A model generated the notes under the pieces. That model saw nothing but the letters and a program-made list of their open reading frames with translations, was not told the origin of the DNA and did no database searches. Both the position numbers and the translations under genes were made by a program. This document shows, one piece after another, positions 7,260 to 16,003 of a stretch of DNA of 32,572 bases (the first letter of the stretch is position 1; every line of letters begins with the position of its first letter). The stretch spans positions 1 through 32,572 of the forward strand of contig JAGATW010000075.1 in the NCBI GenBank assembly GCA_017621085.1, read 5' to 3'. The stretch is from Clostridia bacterium (GTDB lineage Bacteria; Bacillota; Clostridia; Oscillospirales; CAG-272).

Positions 7260-9055
7260 TTATAAGCTTGCTGTTTCGTTATTAAAGGTTGTAAAGGAAT
7301 ATTTTTCGCCCTCTAACGGAGTGCCTGCTTGAATGTACGAATATGTTGTTTCCTCACCGTCAGTTACTTCTACATATGCGCCCATTGCAAATAGGCTGTT
7401 TTTATTACCGTTTTCACCATCTGTAAAGCCTACCACCTTAATGTCAAAGCCTGCAAAGTCTGTCCTTGCAATTTCAGTTTTGATAACCTTATTGCTCAAG
7501 CCTTCGTCAAAAAGATCTGTTGTGCCAAGGAATGCTTGTGAGCCTGCAAATACGCCATATTTTATTGTTTTGCCTGTTACCTTAGTATAATCGGCAATTG
7601 CTGTATTGTTCACATCAAAGCCAAGGGAAATTCCATTTCCTGTATTAGAGGCTGAAAAGCCCTTGCAAACAAAGAGTGATAATGCTTTCTCTGTACATTA
7701 TGACCACAGCCTGCGTTTGTACAAAGGGTAACCTTAATTCCCTCATTAGCATAACCCTTTTCATACTTGATAGTTGTATTTAAGCTATGCTCAGGGTTTT
7801 CCTTCTTTGTTGCTAACTCGCACTCAATACATATCTCAACACAAGGATTTGTATTATTTTTGTGCTTACCTGTTATTGCAAGAGCTGAGCAGTAGTTTTC
7901 TATAATTGTGTGGCTTGTTATTGCGCCACCCGGCACGTATGTCCAAGGACTTGCAGGGTCCTTATAATCAACTACGGTTGCACCTGTAATAGCAGGGTAT
8001 GTATTTGCTTGAATAAAGCTTTCCTTTGTAACATTATCGCCTATTAAAACAAATTCAATTTTTGCCCCTGAATCACGGAAGGGATAATACTTTGTTCCAA
8101 ACTGAACATTACTTTGAACATATACTGTAAATGTATTTATTGTTTGATTTCTTCTTGCTGAATGGAATGCCTCATCTGCTATTGTTTCCATAGTTGCAGG
8201 AAGAACAATTGATTGTAGCTTATAGCAATGAGCAAGTGCCTTGCCTTCCATGGTTTTTAGGTTTGGCGGTAAAATTACATTAACCAAATTATCGCAACCT
8301 GAAGCAAAGTTGCCCTTTAAATATGTTAAGTTAACACAGCCACTTAGGTCAAGGGTTGTAATATTATCATTGTCGGTAAACGGTCCACCGTAGCCACCAC
8401 CTGCCACAGTTAAATTTGCACACCTGCTTAAATCAAAGCCCTCAAAGCCTGTGTTTTGGAAGGAATACTCTTGTATTTTTTCAAGTGTAGATGGGAATAC
8501 AACTGTGCCTCTTAGCGATTTACAGCCATTGAATGCGTGACCACCAATTTCAGTCATACCCTCAGCAAGCACAAGCTCATTAGTAGCTACCATGTTGGAG
8601 CATGCTTGAAATGCACTTCCCGCTAACTTTTTGAATTTTGGAAATGTAATCTCTGTAAGACTTGTACAGCTTGAGAAATTACCCTTTCTTATTTCCACAA
8701 CGCAGTTAGGGTTAAAGGTGATTTTCTTAACTGAACATCCTGAAAATATACCATCTCCACTGATAAAAAATGTATCTGTTGCCTCAAAGGTAAGAGAGTT
8801 AAGCTTAGAAGCCTTGTTAAACAGTACATTTGCCTCTATGCCTTCAATTTCGTCAGGGAAAATAACGTCTGTTACACTGTCCTTTGTATAACCGTCATTA
8901 AAGCCTGTTATTTGGTTGTTTTTTACTTTAAAAACAGTTGTCAAGTCAGCCTTTTCTCCACTCACTAAGGTAACCTCATTTGAAGCACTAATTGTAAGTG
9001 AAAAAAGACAAGCTATGATAACTACAAATAAAGCAACTAAAAATTTCTTTTTCAT
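7260..9055 (-). pseudogene. BspA-like LRR protein (copy 2), broken by a frameshift
   Basis: The N-terminal frame (7610-9055, 481 codons) has a signal peptide (MKKKFLVALFV..., cleavage near ISA), LRR_5-type repeats (about 60-320) and a CTNAGCGHN Cys segment, then goes out of frame and stops at 7610. The shared C-terminal domain resumes in another frame (about 7260-7690) with LSLFVCKGFSASNTGNGISL, 65-70% like copies 1 and 3 by eye. The frames meet around 7689-7699; adding one base there would give a continuous protein of about 597 residues. Either a real single-base deletion, a phase-variable state or a sequencing/assembly error. Promoter, ribosome binding site and terminator look intact, so loss would be recent. 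Confidence 0.85.
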
Positions 9056-9089
9056 TGTGTTTCTCCTTTAAGTATAATTATACATATTT

Positions 9090-9118
9090 AGTTTAACATT
9101 AAATGCTCCACATGTCAA
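9090..9118 (-). promoter_or_regulatory. Promoter of LRR copy 2
   Basis: TTGACA (9113-9118), 17-bp spacer, TAAACT (9090-9095), followed by AAAGGAGAAACACA before the ATG. The leader is identical to that of copy 1 in the last 19 nt. Confidence 0.82.
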
Positions 9119-9148
9119 GGATTTTTTCCGCGTATAAAGATAAGCTAA

Positions 9149-9340
9149 CCCTTTAAAATTTCTAAAAATGCTTGTAGCGATACGATTATAGACGCCTTTC
9201 GCTACTCGTCCTTTAAAAAGTACAAGTACAAGAAAAAAATTCTCGGAAAAGATATTTACTTTTGGCGTATATTTAACTTGGCAGCTTATACTTTCTTAGC
9301 ACTATTAACCGTTCTTGTGCTTTTTTTAATTTTCCACTAA
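9149..9340 (+). pseudogene. Remnant of a membrane protein C-terminus, no start codon
   Basis: In the 332-nt gap between the LRR gene and the next gene, the plus strand has a stop-bounded 63-codon frame without any ATG, GTG or TTG start near its beginning. It reads as plausible protein: a mixed segment (DTIIDAFRYSS), a Lys/Tyr-rich basic stretch (KKYKYKKK) and one C-terminal hydrophobic helix (FLALLTVLVLFLIF). It is followed 13 nt later by a terminator hairpin. The basic stretch before a final helix looks like the tail of a lost gene, not chance. I cannot assign a family. Nothing else is seen in this gap apart from the promoter of LRR copy 2. Confidence 0.45.
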
Positions 9341-9353
9341 AGGCTATAAAATA

Positions 9354-9382
9354 CCCCCGATGAGATAAGCACTCATCGGGGG
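9354..9382. terminator. Intrinsic terminator, possibly bidirectional
   Basis: An 11-bp GC-rich stem CCCCCGATGAG/CTCATCGGGGG (9354-9364 with 9372-9382) with T-rich tracts on both sides. It sits just after the stop of the zinc-ribbon gene (minus) and the membrane-protein remnant (plus). Confidence 0.85.
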
Positions 9383-9387
9383 TTGTT

Positions 9388-9630
9388 TTAGCTTTTTCTT
9401 GCGTTTTTGTTTTGCTTTTCTTGTGGCTGAAGGTCTTTTACCTTCCACATTTTCATTCTTGAGAAAAATCTTATTCCTACAACAATGTTTTTAACCTCGC
9501 CACATTTAACGCAGGTTTCAGGAAATTCCCAATACTCGCAATCCTTGTGTACATAATGTATTCCAAGTCTTTCATTAATACATCTTCTGCAATATCCGTG
9601 AAATTCCTTTTTAAAATCCTTATATTTCAT
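9388..9630 (-). CDS. Small zinc-ribbon-like protein
   Basis: An 80-residue basic protein with two Cys pairs, CRRC (about 14-17) and CVKC (about 40-43), spaced as in a treble-clef or zinc-ribbon fold; the ends are Lys/Arg-rich. The start ATG (9628-9630) has only a poorly spaced GAGGAG 17 nt upstream. A candidate promoter is CTGAAC-17-TATAAT at 9665-9693. It lies between two LRR genes but has its own terminator, so it is probably a separate unit. No enzymatic motif is visible; nucleic-acid binding or metal binding is the likeliest role. I do not recognise the family by name. Confidence 0.6.
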   Translation of the reverse strand: MKYKDFKKEFHGYCRRCINERLGIHYVHKDCEYWEFPETCVKCGEVKNIVVGIRFFSRMKMWKVKDLQPQEKQNKNARKS

Positions 9631-9664
9631 AATTTAGCTGAAGCTTACTCCTCTCTTGTATGGA

Positions 9665-9693
9665 ATTATAAGTCAAGTACCGAAGCAGTTCAG
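9665..9693 (-). promoter_or_regulatory. Possible promoter of the zinc-ribbon gene
   Basis: A perfect TATAAT (9665-9670) with a weak -35, CTGAAC (9688-9693), 17 bp away on the minus strand. Confidence 0.4.
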
Positions 9694-9708
9694 TTTATGT
9701 CATAAAGC

Positions 9709-11445
9709 TTAATTGGCAACTGCCTCATTGTAGGTAACAAATGAGTACTTTTCACCCTCAAGTGGGTTTTCTGATTGCATATATGAATACTCAACACCCT
9801 CGCCATTTGATACCATAGCATATGCGCCAAGAGCAAGCTTTGTAGCCTTTTGCGCATCTGTTTCAAAGCCCATAACCTTAATGTCAAAGCCTGCAAAATC
9901 CATTCTCTTGATTTCTACAGTAACAGCACCGTCAAATGCATTGCCCTGCTCATCAAATATATCATTGTCCTTAAGCTTTTCCTGTGCTACTGCAAATACA
10001 CCGTACTTTACAGTATTACCTGTTACCTTAGTGTAGTTTTCAATAGCTGCGCTATCTACCTTAAAGCCAACGGAAATACCGTTACCAACCTTAGATGCAG
10101 AAATACCCTGGCAGCTGAATAATGGTAATGCGCTTGGTGTTGCCTCAGCATAACCGTCACAGGTTGGACAGGAGTAGTAGTATGTACCGTTTGTTAAGAA
10201 GCTTGTATATACTAAATCTGCTACTGTATTAATATCGTATGTATGGTTACCAAAGAATACTACACATTTTGTTTCAATAGGTGTGTTATATTTAATTCTT
10301 TCATCATTTTCTGCATTAATCGCGGTGATAAATGGGTCTTTGTTGTTCTCCGAATTGTTAATAGTAATGTTGTTTGTTGCAGTGGTGAAATAGAATGTAA
10401 CTTTTAAACCTGCACCGCACTGACCAAATATCTGCTTATCAAATGTAGAAGGTTGAGATGGCATCCAAACAGCCTCTAAAGCTGTACATTTTTCAAAGCA
10501 ATAAGCTCCAAGGGAAACAGGGCCATTTGGAAGAATAACCTTTTTAAGGGATGTGCAGGATTCAAAAACGGTTTCAGTTGTGCCGATTTCGGTTACTGTA
10601 TCCGGAATTACAATGCTTGTAATTGCTTTACAATTGCCAATAGCTCTGCCCTCTATTTTCTCAAGTCCCTGTGGAAGAACGATTTTTTCAAGCACATAGC
10701 AATCGGAGAAGGTTCTGTAATTGAGAGTTTTATCGCCCTTAAAGAAGCCTTCCATGTTATCAATTGTCTTAAGCTTTTTGCAGCCATGGAACATATAGTT
10801 TGTAGCATAATCCATATACGTACCGTCAGCCTGTAGGTAAGCATTTGGAAGCTTAACATATTCAAGTTCATCGCAATATTCAAGCAATGAATATGTGCCT
10901 TGAGACTGGTCGATTATCATTCCGGAGAGGTCAATTGACTTTAACTTTTTACAGTTTGTAAACGCCTTTCTCTGACCGTTGTCCCAGAAATAAACGCCGT
11001 CGTTCATTATGCACTCTACCATGTTTGCACAACCGCTTAGGTTTTCGTTATTACTGCAAATAAATTTAATGTCAGATGGAAACTCAATTCTTATAATGCT
11101 GTTCTTTGAAACGCTAAAGCCAAGCTTTGCGCTAATTTCACCAAAGCTAAGGTTGAACATTTCGCCCTCTACGCCATTACCACGGTTTTTGTGATGCTCT
11201 GTAAGAACATAAACCGTTGGAACGGTGTAGTAGTTGCCGTTACCATCAGTTAATACTGTACGTGCAACTGTTCCGTCGTCCTTTTTGTCGCTGATTTGAG
11301 TGTTACCAATTGCTTCATCAAATTGGCAAAGTGTGCCATAAGCATCGCTTGTTGAAGAAACAACGGTATCAGCACTTACGCTAATAGCAAATAAGCATAC
11401 AAGCATTGCTACAATTGCAAGTGTTAAAAGAATTTTCTTTTTCAT
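9709..11445 (-). CDS. BspA-like secreted leucine-rich-repeat protein (copy 3)
   Basis: 578 residues from the ATG at 11443-11445, with AAAGGA upstream. A longer frame to 11562 runs through the promoter and is not used. The signal peptide (MKKKILLTLAIVAMLVCLFA, cleavage near VSA) is followed by a region of about 90 residues and LRR_5-type repeats (about 140-370, with FxxCKxLxSI and FESCTSLKKVILP). A CPTC pair (about 420) and the shared C-terminal domain (LFSCQGISASKVGNGISVGF to the end) follow. This domain is closer to that of copy 1 than the repeats are, suggesting selection on the tail or recombination. No sortase motif is present. Probably a surface adhesin or binding protein; ligand unknown. 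Confidence 0.83.
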   Translation of the reverse strand: MKKKILLTLAIVAMLVCLFAISVSADTVVSSTSDAYGTLCQFDEAIGNTQISDKKDDGTVARTVLTDGNGNYYTVPTVYVLTEHHKNRGNGVEGEMFNLSFGEISAKLGFSVSKNSIIRIEFPSDIKFICSNNENLSGCANMVECIMNDGVYFWDNGQRKAFTNCKKLKSIDLSGMIIDQSQGTYSLLEYCDELEYVKLPNAYLQADGTYMDYATNYMFHGCKKLKTIDNMEGFFKGDKTLNYRTFSDCYVLEKIVLPQGLEKIEGRAIGNCKAITSIVIPDTVTEIGTTETVFESCTSLKKVILPNGPVSLGAYCFEKCTALEAVWMPSQPSTFDKQIFGQCGAGLKVTFYFTTATNNITINNSENNKDPFITAINAENDERIKYNTPIETKCVVFFGNHTYDINTVADLVYTSFLTNGTYYYSCPTCDGYAEATPSALPLFSCQGISASKVGNGISVGFKVDSAAIENYTKVTGNTVKYGVFAVAQEKLKDNDIFDEQGNAFDGAVTVEIKRMDFAGFDIKVMGFETDAQKATKLALGAYAMVSNGEGVEYSYMQSENPLEGEKYSFVTYNEAVAN

Positions 11446-11479
11446 AGTTTTTCCTTTCAAAAATAAAAATTCGCAATTA

Positions 11480-11508
11480 ATTATAACACAATAGTTCAAT
11501 GATTTCAA
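11480..11508 (-). promoter_or_regulatory. Promoter of LRR copy 3
   Basis: TTGAAA (11503-11508), 17-bp spacer, TATAAT (11480-11485) on the minus strand. It lies inside the upstream extension of the reading frame, supporting the start at 11445. It differs from the copy 1/copy 2 promoters. Confidence 0.85.
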
Positions 11509-11578
11509 GTGTAAATTGTTAATGTTCAACAGAAAGATTAATTTATTTAGAAAGCAAGGCAATCTTACATCAATGATA

Positions 11579-11607
11579 TTGAAATAATGGTCATTTTGTG
11601 CTACAAT
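11579..11607 (+). promoter_or_regulatory. Promoter of the beta-mannosidase gene
   Basis: TTGAAA (11579-11584), 17-bp spacer, TACAAT (11602-11607), followed by CGGAGG (11626-11631) 8 nt before the ATG. Confidence 0.75.
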
Positions 11608-11639
11608 AACTCCATAACAAAAAAACGGAGGCTTGCTTT

Positions 11640-14039
11640 ATGGTAATTAACAGCTGGAAAATGGATTTTGATAAATACAAGGGACTTAATTGCACTCCCC
11701 CATGTGACATGTATAGTATTTTATACGACTATGGCTACATAGACGACCCTTACTATGGAGCAAATGAGGAAGGCTTAACCTCTCTTTCAAGACAGGACGC
11801 TATTTTTTACAGCGAATTTTCTTTAAGCCAAGAAGAACTGAAATGCGAAAAAATCGACCTTACCTTTTTTGGCGTTGATACCATATGTGAAGTATATTTT
11901 AACGACACTCCCTTGGGCAAAATACAAAATATGCATCGTATGTATGAGTATGATGTTAAGGCTTTGGCTAAAGAAAAAAATGTAATTAAGCTACACATAA
12001 AAGCCCCTATTCCTTATTTTGAAAAAATGGAGGCAAGCCACCATTTATACACAAATGGTGATACCATACCCGGTGCTGCTCACTTAAGAAAGGCACTTTA
12101 TATGTCAGGGTGGGACTGGGCGCCAAAGCTACCTAATATGGGCATTTTCCGACCCGTTGCAGTTCGTTGCTATAATACGGATAAGCTGGGGGACGTGTCT
12201 ATAATTCAGCATCATAAGGGCGATTTTGTAAGGCTTGACGTTTCCTGTACAACTAAGCATAATTCAAGCAAGGTTACCATTGATTGCATAGTTGACGGTC
12301 AAAAAATTACACTTGAAAACGGCAAGGGCGAAATAGTAATTAAAAATCCTCGCCTATGGTGGCCAAACGGATATGGCAAGCAGGAATTATACCATATTGA
12401 ATTTTTAATGTACGAAAATGATACATTAATTGATAAGGTGGAAAAGGACATCGGCTTACGCACCTTGACCTTAAGTCAAGAAAAGGATGAATACGGACAA
12501 GAGTTTTGCTTTAAGGTAAACGGAGTTAAAATTTTTGCAATGGGCGCAAACTATGTGCCAATTGATATTCTCTTATCACGCATTACTAAGGACCGTGTTG
12601 AAAATCTTATAAAGGATTGCATTTTTGCTAACTTTAACTGTATAAGAGTTTGGGGTGGCGCATTTTACCCTGAGGACTACTTTTACGACCTTTGCGACAA
12701 ATACGGTCTTATTGTTTGGCAGGACTTTATGGTTGCTTGTGCTAACGTATGGTTAACTGATGAAATGGAAAAGGAATTCATAGAGGAGGCTACCTATAAC
12801 GTAAAAAGAATTAGGCACCATGCCTGTCTTGGCTTGCTTTGTGGCAACAACGAAATGGAGGAGGCTGTTTGCTACTGGGAAGACGCGGATGGCAATGACC
12901 CACTTGTACGCAAGGACTATTTAAGGCTTTATGAGGAGATTTTACCCTCGATTTGCAAGGAGCATGCGCCTTACATTTCCTACACTCCATCCAGCCCTAC
13001 ATCCGGAGGTGGCTTTGATGACCCTAAGGACTACACAAGGGGAGATGTGCATTTTTGGAATGTTTGGAACGGAGATTGTGAGTTTGACGAATACAGACGC
13101 CATAAATTCCGTTTTTGCTCCGAATATGGCTTCGAAAGCTTGCCGTCTATGAAAACTATTAAAGAATTTTGCCCTTTGGATGAAATGAATTTGCTTTCAT
13201 ACACCATGGAAAGCCATCAAAAGCATTGGCACGGCAATGTAAAGCTAATACGCTATTTGGCAGAAAGATATTTGATGCCAAAGGATTTAGAGACAACCGT
13301 ATATGCAACCCAGCTTAATCAAGCTACTGCTATACAGTACGGAGTTGAGCATTTCAGAAGATGTCGTGGCTATACTATGGGCTCAATCTATTGGCAGCTA
13401 AACGACACATGGCCCGTTGCTTCCTGGTCAAGCCTTGATTATTTTGGAAGATACAAGGCGCTTCACTACTTTGCAAAAAGGTTTTATCAGGGTATTGCCC
13501 TTGGCTTGTTTAATGAAAGCGATAAAATTACAATTAATGTTTCTAACGAAACAATGTGCAATTTTTCCGGCTACATAAAATATGGTGTTATGAAAAATGA
13601 TTTTTCCTCTGTTTCCTTCTCGGTAAAACAGGTAAGCGTTGACGCTCTTTCCTCTAAGGATACAGTAAGTGTTACCAATGAGGAGTTTAATGGCTCCTTT
13701 GATAAATACTTTTTTGCAGAGCTATATGATAACGACAATAATTTAATTGCAAGAAGCACAGAGCTTGGCACAAAGCCAAAGTACTTTAAATTTCTAAAGC
13801 CGGATATTAAAATTGAAGCAAGAAACGGAGATAATGGTGTTTATTTAACATTTAAATCAAGCGTGCTTGCGAAAAATGTATTTGTTAGCTTTGATGGACT
13901 TGATGTCTACTTAAGTGATAACTTCTTCGATTTATCAAGCAAGGAGCCATTTACAATTTTTGTAAAGACTGACTTAAGTACAACTGAGCTTATGAGCAAA
14001 ATTTCTTTAATGTCGGTTTACGATATTCCACCAAGATAA
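11640..14039 (+). CDS. Beta-mannosidase, glycoside hydrolase family 2
   Basis: A 799-residue cytoplasmic enzyme without signal peptide. The N-terminal half holds the GH2 sugar-binding jelly roll and immunoglobulin-like domain (about 1-275; MSGWDWAPKLPNMGIFRPV is typical of beta-mannosidases). A TIM barrel follows from about 285 with NFNCIRVWGG, the acid/base Glu in CGNNE (residue 405) and the nucleophile Glu in CSEYGF (residue 495), then C-terminal beta domains. Known reaction: removal of terminal beta-1,4-mannose from mannooligosaccharides or glycan cores. Length is normal for the family. It has its own promoter and is followed by a weak stem-loop before a hydrolase of the EEP fold. Role: use of host or plant mannans/N-glycan fragments, by inference. 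Confidence 0.9.
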   Translation: MVINSWKMDFDKYKGLNCTPPCDMYSILYDYGYIDDPYYGANEEGLTSLSRQDAIFYSEFSLSQEELKCEKIDLTFFGVDTICEVYFNDTPLGKIQNMHRMYEYDVKALAKEKNVIKLHIKAPIPYFEKMEASHHLYTNGDTIPGAAHLRKALYMSGWDWAPKLPNMGIFRPVAVRCYNTDKLGDVSIIQHHKGDFVRLDVSCTTKHNSSKVTIDCIVDGQKITLENGKGEIVIKNPRLWWPNGYGKQELYHIEFLMYENDTLIDKVEKDIGLRTLTLSQEKDEYGQEFCFKVNGVKIFAMGANYVPIDILLSRITKDRVENLIKDCIFANFNCIRVWGGAFYPEDYFYDLCDKYGLIVWQDFMVACANVWLTDEMEKEFIEEATYNVKRIRHHACLGLLCGNNEMEEAVCYWEDADGNDPLVRKDYLRLYEEILPSICKEHAPYISYTPSSPTSGGGFDDPKDYTRGDVHFWNVWNGDCEFDEYRRHKFRFCSEYGFESLPSMKTIKEFCPLDEMNLLSYTMESHQKHWHGNVKLIRYLAERYLMPKDLETTVYATQLNQATAIQYGVEHFRRCRGYTMGSIYWQLNDTWPVASWSSLDYFGRYKALHYFAKRFYQGIALGLFNESDKITINVSNETMCNFSGYIKYGVMKNDFSSVSFSVKQVSVDALSSKDTVSVTNEEFNGSFDKYFFAELYDNDNNLIARSTELGTKPKYFKFLKPDIKIEARNGDNGVYLTFKSSVLAKNVFVSFDGLDVYLSDNFFDLSSKEPFTIFVKTDLSTTELMSKISLMSVYDIPPR

Positions 14040-14049
14040 AACGATATTT

Positions 14050-14087
14050 CAAACATATTATCATATTTACATATTATCATATGTTTG
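14050..14087 (+). repeat. AT-rich stem-loop with a 14-bp direct repeat
   Basis: ACATATTATCATAT occurs twice in tandem (14053-14066 and 14069-14082, period 16 bp), framed by an inverted repeat CAAACATAT/ATATGTTTG. It sits 10 nt after the beta-mannosidase stop. It may be a weak terminator; no clear T-run follows. Confidence 0.5.
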
Positions 14088-14145
14088 TAAAAGCTTGATT
14101 TGAAGCGATTTTTTGATGATTTTTATATTATTTGAGGTGATTATT

Positions 14146-14859
14146 ATGAAAATTATGTCCTTTAACACACAGCACTGCTTGAATTTTCTTGAACAGAAGA
14201 TTGATTACGAATGTATGGCAAATGCTATTTTAAAATGCCGTGCTGATATTGTTGGCTTAAATGAAATGTACGGCATTTCAAAAAACGCAAGCGAAAATTC
14301 CCAAGAATTAGGAGAGCAGGTTAAAATACTATCAAGGCTTACAGGACTAAAGCATCACTATTTTGCAAGAGCCATTACGGACCTACCGTGGGGAGATTAC
14401 GGAAACGGCTTTATAAGTAAGTACAAGATTGTATCAAGTGAAACAATTATGATTCCTGACCCAATCGAGAAAAGCTCCGATGGCCATTACGAAACAAGAT
14501 GTATTTTAAAGGTCGTATTAGAAAATGGCTTAACTGTCCTTGTTACTCACTTTGGTCTTTGCCCTGATGAGCAAGAAAATGCAGTTAAGACGGTTTTAGA
14601 AAATGTTAAAAGCGAAAAATGTATTCTTATGGGAGATTTTAATGTAGCTCCCGATAATCCTTTGCTAAAGCCGATTTATGAAAGAATGAAGGACACAGCT
14701 ATTCTATTTAACGAAGAAAAGCTTAGCTGGCCATCCGATAAGCCAAAAATGAAAATTGATTATATTTTTGTTTCCCCCGATATTGAGATTGTCAACGCTG
14801 ACATTCCCGAGCTTGTAGCCTCCGACCATAGACCCCATTTAACTGAAATTAAATATTAA
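14146..14859 (+). CDS. Endonuclease/exonuclease/phosphatase-family hydrolase
   Basis: 237 residues from the ATG at 14146, with GAGGTG 7 nt upstream; the longer frame from 14113 is hydrophobic nonsense overlapping the leader. EEP-fold motifs are visible in order: MKIMSFNTQH (metal-site Asn), LNEMYG (catalytic metal Glu), GDYGNGF, THFGL, GDFNV (Asp/Asn catalytic pair), KIDYIFV and the final SDHRP (catalytic Asp-His). Family knowledge: Mg-dependent phosphodiesterases or phosphomonoesterases acting on nucleic acids, phosphoinositides or sphingomyelin. The absence of a signal peptide argues for a cytoplasmic role. Substrate not assignable. Confidence 0.8.
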   Translation: MKIMSFNTQHCLNFLEQKIDYECMANAILKCRADIVGLNEMYGISKNASENSQELGEQVKILSRLTGLKHHYFARAITDLPWGDYGNGFISKYKIVSSETIMIPDPIEKSSDGHYETRCILKVVLENGLTVLVTHFGLCPDEQENAVKTVLENVKSEKCILMGDFNVAPDNPLLKPIYERMKDTAILFNEEKLSWPSDKPKMKIDYIFVSPDIEIVNADIPELVASDHRPHLTEIKY

Positions 14860-14865
14860 AAATGT

Positions 14866-14893
14866 CCCACCAAATGTTTTTTCATTTGGTGGG
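14866..14893 (+). terminator. Terminator after the EEP hydrolase gene
   Basis: An 11-bp perfect stem CCCACCAAATG/CATTTGGTGGG (14866-14876 with 14883-14893) with a T6 loop, followed by a T-rich stretch a few bases later. Confidence 0.75.
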
Positions 14894-14964
14894 GGTGTGA
14901 TTTTAATTTTTGTTTTTTTCGGGAGGACGATATCCCCCCTACTAATTATTAATAACATAAATTT

Positions 14965-14991
14965 AGGTGTACTTTTAAAATTAGTACACCT
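14965..14991. terminator. Second hairpin, same stem as at 28375
   Basis: AGGTGTACT/AGTACACCT stem (14965-14973 with 14983-14991), followed on the plus strand by TGTTTTTTAT. The same 9-bp stem is found at 28375-28402 with a different loop. It lies in the 227-nt gap before the lipid kinase gene, where I see no gene. Confidence 0.65.
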
Positions 14992-15085
14992 GTTTTTTAT
15001 GTAATATACCCTTGTTACGTGGGATTTTATGATTGCTTTAATTGCATTTCTGCCCATAGGGGCAGTTTTGCAATCGTACTTTTTA

Positions 15086-15991
15086 TTAGTCCTTGATGTA
15101 GTTTATAGCGCCCGGGATAACCTTAATATCTACACAGCTTTCTTCAAAAATTTCACCGTCTGCGCACACAGCGTGACAGCCCTCGATTTTTATGCCGACG
15201 CATCTTTTGTAAATAAGAATATCTGCAACGTCATTACGTACAATACCGTCATCATCAACAAGAGCGCCCTTTTTAAAGTCGCCAACAATGCTAATAAATC
15301 TTGCTCTTGATACATTCTTTATTAAAACTGCGTCTAAAAGTCCGTCGCTAACGTCAGCAATAGGGGCAACCTTAAAGCCACCGCCATACCATTTTGCATT
15401 TGCAACGGCAGCGAGTAAAAATTCGTCCTCTAAGGTTTCGGTGTCCCCATTTTCATAGGTAATGGTTACCTTAAGATTTAATGGCTTTTTGCCAACAAGC
15501 TCTCCAACTACTCCTAAAATGTAGGACGCTTTACCTGTAACTAATGGGAGCTTTTTAATTCTTGATGCTCTTCTTACAACCTCACAGTCAAAGCCCATAT
15601 TAATTACATTGATAGCATATTTGTCATTAAACTGCATAACATCAACTAAATGCTCACCAAATTCGCCATCAAAGGTTTTTACAAAGTCATTTCCACTTCC
15701 TGTTGGGATTATTTTAAGTGAGGCTCTTTCATTATTTCCATCAGCCATTAGGGCATTTACTGCCTTAAATACTGTACCGTCACCACCATATACTGTAAAG
15801 CAGGTGTCCGGGTCGGTTTTACAGGTGTTTTTAATGAACTCCGTTGCCTCATCAGCAGATTGTGACATATAAACAATCTCACTGCTGCCAAGTGTTTCTT
15901 TAATTTTGGAAGCTGTTCCCTTTCCTGCCATTGGATTAAGAACGTGCATTATTTTTTTAATTTTTCTTGAAACTGTTGTTTTTTGTTCCAT
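15086..15991 (-). CDS. Diacylglycerol/lipid kinase family protein (YegS/BmrU-like)
   Basis: 301 residues if started at the ATG 15989-15991, where AGGTGG sits 5 nt upstream; the GTG at 16000 is less likely. The DAGK catalytic domain signatures are clear: NPMAGKG near the N-terminus, YGGDGT (nucleotide binding) at about 70-75, and IPTGSGNDF. The C-terminal half has the usual beta-sandwich with DGLLDAVLI. Family knowledge: ATP-dependent phosphorylation of diacylglycerol or related lipids at the inner face of the membrane, recycling lipids from lipoteichoic acid synthesis. It lies 12 nt after the esterase gene on the same strand, so the pair is an operon. Confidence 0.85.
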   Translation of the reverse strand: MEQKTTVSRKIKKIMHVLNPMAGKGTASKIKETLGSSEIVYMSQSADEATEFIKNTCKTDPDTCFTVYGGDGTVFKAVNALMADGNNERASLKIIPTGSGNDFVKTFDGEFGEHLVDVMQFNDKYAINVINMGFDCEVVRRASRIKKLPLVTGKASYILGVVGELVGKKPLNLKVTITYENGDTETLEDEFLLAAVANAKWYGGGFKVAPIADVSDGLLDAVLIKNVSRARFISIVGDFKKGALVDDDGIVRNDVADILIYKRCVGIKIEGCHAVCADGEIFEESCVDIKVIPGAINYIKD

Positions 15992-16003
15992 ATCTGCCAC
16001 CTG

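Noticed and set aside
9709-11562. Longer LRR copy 3 protein starting at 11562
   Set aside because: The extra 39 residues run over a strong promoter (11480-11508) and precede a complete signal peptide with its own ribosome binding site at 11445.
14041-14090. CRISPR-like repeat after the beta-mannosidase
   Set aside because: Only two 14-bp copies with a 2-bp gap, no spacers and no cas genes.
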